Positions 42,818 through 49,908 of a DNA stretch of 49,908 nt are shown here, one piece after another (position 1 is the first letter of the stretch; each line of letters opens with the position of its first letter). The notes below the pieces were generated by a model. It was not told the DNA's origin, ran no database searches, and worked only from the letters and a program-made list of their open reading frames with translations. Position numbers and translations under genes: made by a program. The DNA is from Methanosphaera sp. Lineage in GTDB: Archaea; Methanobacteriota; Methanobacteria; Methanobacteriales; Methanobacteriaceae. The stretch spans positions 1-49,908 of the forward strand of contig JAFRMD010000054.1 of NCBI GenBank assembly GCA_017430835.1, read 5' to 3'.

Positions 42818-43882
42818 TCATTTTCTTAATTTTCTAAGAAATCCTGTATATTTCCAACTATTTGAATTTAAAACCTCATTTTTAAACCTTTGTAAATCAG
42901 TTATGGCTTCGGATTTTTCTTCAATAATACTGTTTTTCTTATTTAAGGATGTTTTTAGGTTTTCAATCTCGTTTTCTTTAGATTTTAATGAATTTTCCAA
43001 GTCTTCAATTTTTTTATCCCTATTTTCATTGTAGGAGTTTTCATTAATGCTTATCACATTATCAATGAGATTGATAACTTCTTCATATTTTAGGATGGAA
43101 TGACCTGCATTTTTACCGTCAATTCTAACTCTAATACGATTTTTTTCTTCAGAAAACGGCAATTCATTCAAACGAGAGAAAAACGGCAAATAAATATTTT
43201 CAAAATCATAAACACTACTGCAATCCAATATCAAATGAGCATTTGGTATATACTGTTCTTGTTTAATTAACTCTATTACGTCTATTTTATAACCGTACTT
43301 TTCCTTAATTTCCTCTTCGGGCATGTCATTAAAACAATGCTTTTTTAATTCATTCCAGTGATATCCCCATTTGGTTATATCAAATTGAGGTATTTCTGCT
43401 ATTGAAATGGTATCCTTCATTAGAGTAGATAACATGATAGAATTAAATCCACCCAAAGAGCTGCCATAAAAAATCACATTTTTATTTTCTATAGAAATCG
43501 TGTCAAGTATTTCATCCAGTATCAAAGATATATTTTTCAAATACCAATTTTCACAGGTTCCTAATCCCCATCCACCCAATAATTCCGGAGATAAGTATAT
43601 TGTAGGATCATTATAGAAAATAACTGATTGCATAAACTTCCATGACCACCTGTGAAAGAGAGGTCTTTTTTTATCTTCTAATGAAGTATTGGGATTTCTA
43701 GCTCCAGAACCTATTATTAATATTTTTTCTGTTGCCTTAAGATTTAATAAAAATTCATAATCAATATTATCCATGGTAACAACTAGTCCGAAGAGTTTAT
43801 TCAACGGAAATGTTTGACTTTTTATTTCATCAAATTTGCAATAAAGTATTTCATCAACCAAATCTTTCATAATATTCCCCAA
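42818..43882 (-). CDS. Alpha/beta-hydrolase-like protein with coiled-coil tail
   Basis: 354 residues. Near 134-142 the protein reads Val-Ile-Phe-Tyr-Gly-Ser-Ser-Leu-Gly-Gly-Phe, the nucleophile elbow of alpha/beta hydrolases. An acidic strand end (Ile-Leu-Asp-Cys-Ser-Ser) and Asn-Ala-Gly-His-Ser-Ile-Leu near 260 could supply Asp and His. Such proteins occur with glycan and accessory-secretion loci (Asp2-like), but the exact family is not certain. Residues ~280-335 are a coiled coil, and the end reads Leu-Asn-Ser-Asn-Ser-Trp-Lys-Tyr-Thr-Gly-Phe-Leu-Arg-Lys-Leu, the same tail as the glycosyltransferase at 6632 on an unrelated catalytic domain. No signal peptide. It is divergent from tgtA, 263 bases away. 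Confidence 0.75.
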   Translation of the reverse strand: MGNIMKDLVDEILYCKFDEIKSQTFPLNKLFGLVVTMDNIDYEFLLNLKATEKILIIGSGARNPNTSLEDKKRPLFHRWSWKFMQSVIFYNDPTIYLSPELLGGWGLGTCENWYLKNISLILDEILDTISIENKNVIFYGSSLGGFNSIMLSTLMKDTISIAEIPQFDITKWGYHWNELKKHCFNDMPEEEIKEKYGYKIDVIELIKQEQYIPNAHLILDCSSVYDFENIYLPFFSRLNELPFSEEKNRIRVRIDGKNAGHSILKYEEVINLIDNVISINENSYNENRDKKIEDLENSLKSKENEIENLKTSLNKKNSIIEEKSEAITDLQRFKNEVLNSNSWKYTGFLRKLRK

Positions 43883-44145
43883 ATATTTTAAATAATAATA
43901 GATTTATTTTGTAAACATGTCATTTTATTCAATATAAAACATAATATCCTTTAAATTCAAATTCATATTTTATAATTCCGATAATTTATTTATAATACCC
44001 TTTTTTTCTAATGATTTTTAAGTTAAATCACAGTTAATATTATATTTATAAGTTATAATTAATTAAGTAATTCCATACATAAATTATTTCAATATACCAA
44101 TTACATAAATTATATTAATATATACAAAAATTGGATGTGTATTTT

Positions 44146-46155
44146 TTGGATTTTGAGATTAAATATAAAGATGCTATGGCTCGTATTGGAAAGTTTAAAA
44201 CGCCCCATGGAACTGTTACAACACCTAACCTGATGCCCGTGGTTCATCCAGGCAAACAGACCCTTGATGTGAAGCAGTTTGGTGCGGAGATTGTAATTAC
44301 TAATTCATATATCATTTATAAAAATGAGAAGCTTAAACAAAAGGCACTCACGGATGGTGTTCATAGTCTTATAGATTTTCCGGGCACTATTGAAACCGAT
44401 AGCGGATCGTTCCAGTTATCCGTCTATGGTGATATTGACATTACAAATGAGGAAGTCATTAAGTTTCAGGAGGATATCGGTACTGATATTGGTACTTCAC
44501 TGGATATTCCTACGGCTCCTTATGTTAAGCGTGAAGAGGCTGAGGCTGACTTGGAGGTTACACTGGAAAGGGCCCGGGAGGCCATTGAAGTTCGTGACAA
44601 GTTGCTTTTAAATAGTGTTGTGCAGGGTTCTACTTTCTGTGATTTAAGAGAGTACTGTGCTAGAGAAATCAGCAAGTTTGATGCGGATATTTATCCTATC
44701 GGTGCGGTTGTTCCTCTTATGGAGATGTATCGTTATAGTGACCTGGTTGATGTCGTGATGTACTCGATGAGGGGTCTTCCCGAGGATACTCCCCGTCACT
44801 TGATGGGTGCTGGTCATCCGATGGTGTTTGCCCTTGCAGTTGCTATGGGCTGTGACCTGTTTGACAGTGCCGCTTATATATTGTATGCGAATAAGGATAG
44901 GTTTATGATGCCTGACGGTACGTTGAAACTTGAGGATATGGTTGAAATGCCTTGCAGTTGTCGTGTATGCTGTGAGTATACAGTTGATGATTTACGTCAG
45001 ATGAAGCATGAAGATCGTGCCAAGTTGATTGCCGAGCATAATCTCCACATTAGCTTTGCCGAGATTAGACGTATCAGGCAGGCTATTGTTGATGGAGAGC
45101 TTATGAAGCTGGTAGAATTACGTTGCAGATCACATCCATTCTTACTTGACGGGCTTAGAAGACTTAAGGAATATACTGATGATATGGAGCACTTGAATCC
45201 TAGCAGTAAACGTTCGGCATTCTTCTACACCGGTTATGAATCATTATATAGACCTGAAGTTAAAAGACATCTTGAGAAGTTAGCTAATCTCACGCCTAAA
45301 AGTAAAAATCTGATTGTAATGCCACATACCAATAAGCCGTACACCAGATATGTATTTAAGGAACATATAAAAAAATACACGGATAAGCTTGTACAGTACT
45401 ATACTAATAGTCAAAACTTGGATACTGACTTTTCTGATAGTGATGTTGTCGTGTGTGACGTGCCTTTTGGTATCATTCCGCTTGGATTGGATGAGTTTTA
45501 TCCGCTGGCACAGAACGAGTCACCATCTATTATGGATGATGATGCCAAAAAGTTCATCAAAAAACAACTGGAAGAATACATTAAAGGATATGATAATGTG
45601 ATTATTCATAAAAATCTGGTTGAAAAGCTTGAATTGACCGGCTTATATGAGGTTAACGATACGCTCAGTCTACCTGACAAGTCAATATCCGACTTTGAGA
45701 GATTAAAGGATATAGCCGATTATCAATTTGGAAGTAGTGCAGGTGAAGCACTGTTTGGAAATAATCAAAACAACATTAAGATAGAAAAAAGCAGAAAGAC
45801 CGGTAAAATCAGACATGTGTATGAGGATGGAAAGATTATCGTCAATATGCGTGCTAATGACGGATTTTTGATATTGAGTGATCTTGGTGCCATCCGATTA
45901 CATGAAAAGTTCAACTATCCGATGCATCGGGTTGTCGTATCGGAGGATGTTGAGGAATTTGCCGTAGCGGGAAAGAGTGTGTTTAACAAGTTTGTAGTTG
46001 AATGTGATGAATCAATAAGACGTAATGATGAAGTGTTGATTGTTAACAGGAATGATGAACTGCTGGCATATGGTAAGGCGTTACTGTCAAGCTATGAGAT
46101 TAATGACTTCGACAATGGCCAGGCGATAAAAACTAGAAAGATGAAGAACAGGTGA
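44146..46155 (+). CDS. tgtA: Archaeosine tRNA-guanine transglycosylase
   Basis: 669 residues. It exchanges guanine-15 in the D-loop of archaeal tRNAs for preQ0, the first tRNA step of archaeosine synthesis. N-terminal TIM barrel: Glu-Thr-Asp-Ser-Gly-Ser-Phe-Gln-Leu-Ser (general acid Asp, ~86-95), Ser-Leu-Asp-Ile-Pro-Thr-Ala-Pro (nucleophile Asp) and the zinc site Cys-Ser-Cys-Arg-Val-Cys plus His. C-terminal extension with a PUA RNA-binding domain (~585-660), as usual for the long archaeal form. TTG at 44146 is preferred (six bases after GGATGTG; Met-Asp-Phe-Glu-Ile-Lys matches family N termini) over TTG at 44131. It heads a housekeeping operon and is less AT-biased than the surface genes. Confidence 0.95.
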   Translation: MDFEIKYKDAMARIGKFKTPHGTVTTPNLMPVVHPGKQTLDVKQFGAEIVITNSYIIYKNEKLKQKALTDGVHSLIDFPGTIETDSGSFQLSVYGDIDITNEEVIKFQEDIGTDIGTSLDIPTAPYVKREEAEADLEVTLERAREAIEVRDKLLLNSVVQGSTFCDLREYCAREISKFDADIYPIGAVVPLMEMYRYSDLVDVVMYSMRGLPEDTPRHLMGAGHPMVFALAVAMGCDLFDSAAYILYANKDRFMMPDGTLKLEDMVEMPCSCRVCCEYTVDDLRQMKHEDRAKLIAEHNLHISFAEIRRIRQAIVDGELMKLVELRCRSHPFLLDGLRRLKEYTDDMEHLNPSSKRSAFFYTGYESLYRPEVKRHLEKLANLTPKSKNLIVMPHTNKPYTRYVFKEHIKKYTDKLVQYYTNSQNLDTDFSDSDVVVCDVPFGIIPLGLDEFYPLAQNESPSIMDDDAKKFIKKQLEEYIKGYDNVIIHKNLVEKLELTGLYEVNDTLSLPDKSISDFERLKDIADYQFGSSAGEALFGNNQNNIKIEKSRKTGKIRHVYEDGKIIVNMRANDGFLILSDLGAIRLHEKFNYPMHRVVVSEDVEEFAVAGKSVFNKFVVECDESIRRNDEVLIVNRNDELLAYGKALLSSYEINDFDNGQAIKTRKMKNR

Positions 46156-46160
46156 TTAAA

Positions 46161-46625
46161 GTGACAGAGAAAAAACATTTGAAAGTTAAATCTATTAAAA
46201 ATGGTACTGTTATAGATCATATAACTGCCAATCGTGCATTAAGTGTACTTAACATATTAAACCTGCCTGATGAGGATACTTCCCTTACTGTGGCTATGAA
46301 TGTGGAAAGTCCTGATATGTCACGTAAGGATATTGTTAAAATTGAAAACAGGGAATTATCACAGGATGAGGTTGATAAATTGGTACTTATCGCACCTAAT
46401 GCTACTATCAACATTATCCGTGACTATGATATTTCACGTAAGGCAAGACTTGAGCTTAAGGATGAAATCAGTGATGTCATTACTTGCAGTAACCCTAACT
46501 GTATTTCTAACTCAAATGAGCCTATCAAGACCAAGTTTTACGTTCAAAGTAAAAAGCCTGTGGTTTTAAGATGTCATTTTTGTGAACGTACCATGGACTT
46601 GGATGATATTGAAGAACAATTCTAA
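46161..46625 (+). CDS. pyrI: Aspartate carbamoyltransferase regulatory subunit
   Basis: 154 residues. Binds nucleotide effectors (ATP, CTP) and organises the catalytic PyrB trimers in pyrimidine synthesis. Family marks are Lys-Asn-Gly-Thr-Val-Ile-Asp-His-Ile near the N terminus, the nucleotide-binding region with Val-Ala-Met-Asn-Val-Glu-Ser, and a four-cysteine zinc site (Cys-Ser-Asn-Pro-Asn-Cys and Cys-His-Phe-Cys). The start is GTG at 46161, four bases after GGTGAT, which itself covers the tgtA stop; the GTG at 46152 overlaps that site. No pyrB is present in the window, so the two subunits are encoded apart or pyrB lies elsewhere. Translationally coupled to tgtA. Confidence 0.95.
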   Translation: MTEKKHLKVKSIKNGTVIDHITANRALSVLNILNLPDEDTSLTVAMNVESPDMSRKDIVKIENRELSQDEVDKLVLIAPNATINIIRDYDISRKARLELKDEISDVITCSNPNCISNSNEPIKTKFYVQSKKPVVLRCHFCERTMDLDDIEEQF

Positions 46626-46635
46626 CTGATTACAT

Positions 46636-47040
46636 ATGATAATCGAATCAATAAACATAGATACCACCAATAAATGTGAACTGATTAACATTACATCACA
46701 TATCAATGATATTATCCGTGAAAATAACGTTGAAAGTGGTTTGGTAAACATTTCAACCAGGCATACGACAAGTGGCATTATCATTAATGAGGATGAAAGT
46801 GGATTGAAGGAGGATATTGTTAATGTTTTCGAGGATATTATCCCATATAAGAACTATCTTCATGACAGGATAGATAACAATGCCCGTAGTCACTTGATGG
46901 CAACAATTACAACGCCGACACAGACTTTGCCAATTGTCAATGGCCGATTGTCATTAGGTACTTGGCAGAGCATATTCTTTTTGGAGTTGGATGGACCCCG
47001 GTTAAATAGAAAAGTTACAATATCTATTTTAAGGGACTGA
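46636..47040 (+). CDS. YjbQ/UPF0047 family protein
   Basis: 134 residues, full family length. Conserved features are Arg-His-Thr-Thr-Ser-Gly-Ile, Asn-Glu-Asp-Glu-Ser-Gly-Leu, Asn-Ala-Arg-Ser-His-Leu and the C-terminal Gly-Thr-Trp-Gln-Ser-Ile-Phe-Phe-Leu-Glu-Leu-Asp-Gly-Pro. The family forms small trimers with a metal-binding pocket and is named for a weak, secondary thiamine-phosphate synthase activity; the true role is not settled. It starts 11 bases after pyrI, with a weak ribosome-binding site, so it is the third gene of the tgtA operon. Confidence 0.9.
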   Translation: MIIESINIDTTNKCELINITSHINDIIRENNVESGLVNISTRHTTSGIIINEDESGLKEDIVNVFEDIIPYKNYLHDRIDNNARSHLMATITTPTQTLPIVNGRLSLGTWQSIFFLELDGPRLNRKVTISILRD

Positions 47041-47610
47041 TCCCACATCTTTTTTTAAAACCAATCGCTGGATTATGAGTTATACTCCCTAAACCCCAAA
47101 TAACAATTATAGCCTTTTTGAATAATATTTTGAAAATCAAATATGCTTTTGCAAATATCTATCCAAACAGACGAAATATATACAAAAGATTTAAATCATA
47201 TTTTTCTTTTTTAATAATAAAACTATTTTTATTCAACAATCAAAGTAGAATAATTCTTCAAAATAACGTGGTTTAAATTGGTAGTTCAAATAAATATTGA
47301 TTGAAATATTAATCACAACTATATTTTACTTAGATGTTAAATTGTTTTTTCAATTTATTAAATCCATCATGTATATGAATCAGTTGAAGATGTTTAATTT
47401 CTCCCACGATTGATAGCATAGCCAGAGCTTGCCTGCCTGCATACAAAAAAAAACTCTTTAATAGGTTTGTGAAGCAATCATAAATAGTTTGCCGGATTAT
47501 ATAAAAAGACCAAAATACATTTTAATTAGAAGCAATCTAATAGTCTATGCATACACAATCAATACACATTCCATTAACTACAAATTTAAAAAAAAAAGAA
47601 AAAATGAAGG
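47041..47610. other. Intergenic region downstream of the tgtA operon, with a gene remnant
   Basis: T-run (about 47051-47057) shortly after the yjbQ stop, a likely terminator. A minus-strand open segment (47330-47523) with protein-like sequence is listed separately. The remaining ~370 bases show no coding signal and no tRNA. Confidence 0.45.
47330..47523 (-). pseudogene. Possible C-terminal gene remnant
   Basis: The minus strand from ~47523 to the TAA at 47332-47330 is open for ~63 codons. It ends with a well-formed amphipathic sequence: Gly-Arg-Gln-Ala-Leu-Ala-Met-Leu-Ser-Ile-Val-Gly-Glu-Ile-Lys-His-Leu then His-Asp-Gly-Phe-Asn-Lys-Leu-Lys-Lys-Gln-Phe. There is no start or ribosome-binding site. 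The local base composition (GCAGGCAGGCAAGCTCTGG on the minus strand) is richer in G and C than the spacer around it. Family not recognised. Confidence 0.3.
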
Positions 47611-48376
47611 TTATTTTATTGTAATATTTTCAGCATAATTTTTGGTATCATTATCAACCGTATATTCTACTTTTAGTTCATGATTGCCGAGTAAGCCATC
47701 GATAATTTCGAAGATAATAGTGAATATATCATCGCCGACTGTAGCATTGAACACCACTTTACCGTCTAAATATACTATTAAATGTCCAATTGTAAAATTT
47801 TGGCCAAATATCTCATTCAATGACTGGATGGTAAAGTATCTTCCCTCAAATACAACGTTATCCTTAACCATTACCTTATAGGTTTTGTTTAATAGAATTA
47901 GAAATTCCTGAATTTTCAAAATTAACATTTGATGTTGTTAAATTGGAACTTTCAACAAAATTGCAGTAGCCCTGGTATTTTTAATGTTTAAGTTACTGAT
48001 ATTCATATTTGAATTTATAACATTAAATAAAAATCCCAAACCATTCATATTAAGGGTAGGCTTATTTCCCTCTATGACTATATTTGAATAAGCAATAGGA
48101 ATTCCATTAATTGTATAATCATAATCATAGTTCATATCAAAAGCATAATCCAGCTTTAAAGTCAAATTAGATTCGCCCTCTTCTAAATCTTTCTTGAAAT
48201 CAATTATGGACCTGTTTTGACTTCATTGTCGTTGTAGTTGTTGTATCATCAATTGTGTTTGACAAATCACCAGCAGCATTTTCCGTTGTGGAATTATCTG
48301 TGGCTGATACGATGGATGTTGATAATAAACACACAATAATTGGACTTATAAATATATAAACTATTTTATTACTCGT
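47611..48376 (-). pseudogene. Decayed beta-helix adhesin-like gene
   Basis: Read on the minus strand, fragments in different frames form one short adhesin-like protein. They give a signal peptide (Ile-Val-Tyr-Ile-Phe-Ile-Ser-Pro-Ile-Ile-Val-Cys-Leu-Leu ... Ile-Val-Ser-Ala), a Thr-rich linker, the start of a beta-helix (Leu-Thr-Leu-Lys-Leu-Asp-Tyr-Ala-Phe, Gly-Ile-Pro-Ile-Ala-Tyr-Ser-Asn, Ile-Ser-Asn-Leu-Asn-Ile-Lys-Asn), a piece Glu-Ser-Ser-Asn-Leu-Thr-Thr-Ser-Asn-Val-Asn-Phe, and a final domain like the end of the protein at 39408. Frame changes are needed near 48215, 47950 and 47890. The expected start lies five bases after AGGTG but reads ACG (48376-48374). The beta-helix is very short, so an internal deletion is likely. 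Confidence 0.75.
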
Positions 48377-49029
48377 TTTTTCACCTACTTAAAGTATATT
48401 ATATATTGGAACATGTTAATATTTTTTTTTAAGTCCCTATGAGGATATGCTTTAGGGAATTATTTTTAAATCATGAAAATATTAATTTTTTCAAGTCCCG
48501 ATTCAAATTATCTCATGGACCATCATACAAAGATACTGCAAAAAAGAGTAAGTTAAATTAATACTTCCAACAAACATCATTAATAATATTAAGTAAAGCT
48601 TGAATTTACTTACATGCCGAAGTGTTTTTCAACTTTTTTAAGCTCATCAGATATATACAAAGTGACTGCAGACATACACTTTCACACTTTCTGCAGGATG
48701 TACAGTTATGTGCCTGTCGGTCCTCATACAAATGAAACTTGTATTGGACAGAATTTACAGACTCATCCTGCAGATGTCCATATTGTACTCCCTGAAACAT
48801 TTGTTAATATCACATAAAATTTATAGGTATCCTTTAATCAAAATCATAATATCATTCAAAAATTAAACAATGATTAAAATTTATAAAATAATATATATAA
48901 TTAATAATAAATAATTATAAATAATCAAATATGTTCATCATAATTATAAATAAATTTAAAATTTATTAAAAGAAAAATTTTAATATAAATGATATCTTAA
49001 AAATATAATTAATTAGGAGTTTATTAAAT
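48377..49029. other. AT-rich intergenic region with an aldo/keto-reductase remnant
   Basis: 653 bases. Apart from the remnant at 48610-48806 there is no coding signal. A T-run at about 48421-48431 is present, and the last 150 bases are almost pure A/T, with GGAG at about 49017 serving the RhuM-like gene. Confidence 0.45.
48610..48806 (-). pseudogene. Remnant of a ferredoxin-domain aldo/keto reductase
   Basis: On the minus strand the sequence reads Gln-Gly-Val ... Asp-Glu-Ser-Val-Asn-Ser ... Asp-Arg-Gln-Ala-His-Asn-Cys-Thr-Ser-Cys-Arg-Lys-Cys-Glu-Ser-Val-Cys. After one frame change it continues Ser-Asp-Glu-Leu-Lys-Lys-Val-Glu-Lys-His-Phe-Gly-Met-stop (TAA 48612-48610). This is the C-terminal 4Fe-4S part of the iron-sulfur aldo/keto reductases common in methanogens and clostridia. 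The catalytic barrel is absent and the fourth-cysteine region is scrambled (Val-Cys-Leu-Gln instead of Val-Cys-Pro-Gln), so only a decayed tail remains. The plus-strand frame over the same bases is its shadow. Confidence 0.65.
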
Positions 49030-49766
49030 ATGTCCAACTTTAAATTAATGGAAACATTACAGTATAAAAGTGAAAATAGCAATATTGAAGGTGATTTTTT
49101 AATTGGTGAAGACACACTATGGGCTTCACAAAGAGTAGTTGCAGAGATTTTTGGAACAACAACTCAAAACATATCCAAACATTTTAACAAAATTATAGAA
49201 AATGAAGAGCTTTTAGAAAATGAAGTTAGTATAAGTTCTAAAAAACTATTTGGAGAGAATTCCGAGTTTATCAACTCAGAGTTGAAAAACTATAAAAAAG
49301 GTGGAAGACCTCAAAAATGGTACAATTTAGATGCAATAATATCTATAGGATATAGAATTAACAGTAAAGAAGCAACACAATTTAGAAAATGGTCAAATAA
49401 AATTTTAAAGGAATATATGGTCAAAGGTTATGTTCTTGATAAAGAATTACTTAAGAAAGGTGGAAGATTTACAAAAGATTATTTCGATGAACTATTAGAA
49501 GAAATTAAAGAAATAAGAATATCGGAAAGAAGATTTAATCAAAAATTAACAGACTTATATGCAACAAGTTACGATTACGATAAAAATGCAGACATTACTA
49601 AGGAATTCTTCGCAACAGTTCAAAACAAAGTAATTTATGCCGTAACACAACAGACCGCCGCCGAAATAATAGATTCCAGAAGTGATGAAAATGAGACAAA
49701 TATGGGATTAACAACATAGAACAAAGCACCTAATGGAAAAATACTTCTTAATGATATAGTCATATC
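49030..49766 (+). pseudogene. rhuM: RhuM-family gene, truncated
   Basis: 229 codons to a TAG at 49717-49719. The product matches RhuM (virulence-protein-like, often linked to mobile or defence islands): Trp-Ala-Ser-Gln-x-x-Val-Ala-x-Ile-Phe-Gly-Thr-Thr, Asn-Ile-Ser-Lys-His-Phe-x-Lys-Ile, Lys-x-Tyr-Asn-Leu-Asp-Ala-Ile-Ile-Ser-Ile-Gly-Tyr-Arg and Gln-Phe-Arg-x-Trp-Ser. RhuM proteins are usually ~330 residues. After the stop the same frame continues with family-like sequence (Asn-Lys-Ala-Pro-Asn-Gly-Lys-Ile-Leu-Leu-Asn-Asp-Ile-Val-Ile-Ser) to about 49766, where homology ends abruptly. The TAG stands where the family has Trp, so it is a TGG-to-TAG change. GGAG nine bases before the ATG. A shortened protein may still be made. 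Confidence 0.8.
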
Positions 49767-49908
49767 CGGCACTATTACATTACGGTCACCTGAAAATTTT
49801 CACATTTTTTAAAAACCATGCTGGGGGTTTTAAATTATTTATACTATTTTAATAAGGGTGGAATTTTTATCTAAAAAAAGGATAGTACCCCTTATCCAAT
49901 ATGAAAAG
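49767..49908. other. Sequence joined to the broken RhuM gene; possible mobile-element end
   Basis: From about 49767 the sequence no longer continues RhuM and contains several short G/C-rich islands (GGTCACC, GCTGGGGG, AAGGGTGG, ACCCC). A frame starting at GTG 49858 stays open to the window edge (17 codons, Lys/Ile/Pro-containing) and could be the 5-prime end of a gene, for instance of an inserted element. Both the element and the gene are inferences; the window ends too soon. Confidence 0.3.

Noticed and set aside
48614..48817. 67-codon plus-strand frame with Cys and His
   Set aside because: The opposite strand carries the recognisable ferredoxin-type Cys cluster and aldo/keto-reductase ending; the plus frame is its complement.

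Overview
The window is very AT-rich and archaeal. It encodes an archaeosine-type tRNA-guanine transglycosylase, a PyrI regulatory subunit, ribosome-binding sites of the AGGTG/GGAGG type, and large Asn/Thr-rich secreted proteins made of parallel beta-helix and Ig-like modules. This fits a gut-type Methanobacteriales methanogen with a pseudomurein wall. The very low G+C and the many adhesin-like genes point to Methanosphaera (inference, no database was searched).

Layout. Positions 217-11825 hold surface-polymer genes: a DUF6270-like protein, a LicD-type nucleotidyltransferase-fold protein, a small anchored protein, an asparagine-synthetase-like protein, two overlapping family-2 glycosyltransferases and a coiled-coil glycosyltransferase. 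A 1061-residue beta-helix adhesin-like protein (12036-15221, minus strand) follows. A tight plus-strand run (15625-23900) carries a GT2-TagF fusion, three SGNH-hydrolase-like paralogues, a GT2 and UDP-galactopyranose mutase. It faces a minus-strand pair (24008-27717) that repeats the GT2-TagF fusion plus a GT2, and one more GT2 follows at 27831. From 29126 to 40421 lies a block of secreted Ig-repeat proteins, including one decayed gene with a C-terminal cysteine-peptidase domain. A second copy of the two-module glycosyltransferase (40985-42448) and an alpha/beta-hydrolase-like protein close the island. Housekeeping genes tgtA-pyrI-yjbQ (44146-47040) form a compact operon with more balanced base composition. 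The right end (47330-49908) is a gene graveyard: a shattered beta-helix adhesin, the tail of a ferredoxin-domain aldo/keto reductase, and a RhuM-like gene cut by a Trp-to-stop change and a sequence junction.

How it fits together. The glycosyltransferases, Glf (supplies UDP-galactofuranose), the TagF-like polymerase domains (transfer of polyol-phosphate units), LicD (phospho-substituent transfer) and SGNH-like proteins (probable O-acyl editing) together look like a teichoic-acid-like wall or surface glycopolymer pathway. It is interleaved with the secreted proteins that share the cell surface. Several of these enzymes, though unrelated in catalytic domain, end in the same coiled coil plus Ser-Asn-Ser-Trp-Lys-type tail, which suggests a common docking element. 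Two genes have their best start at an ATT codon placed exactly behind a strong ribosome-binding site.
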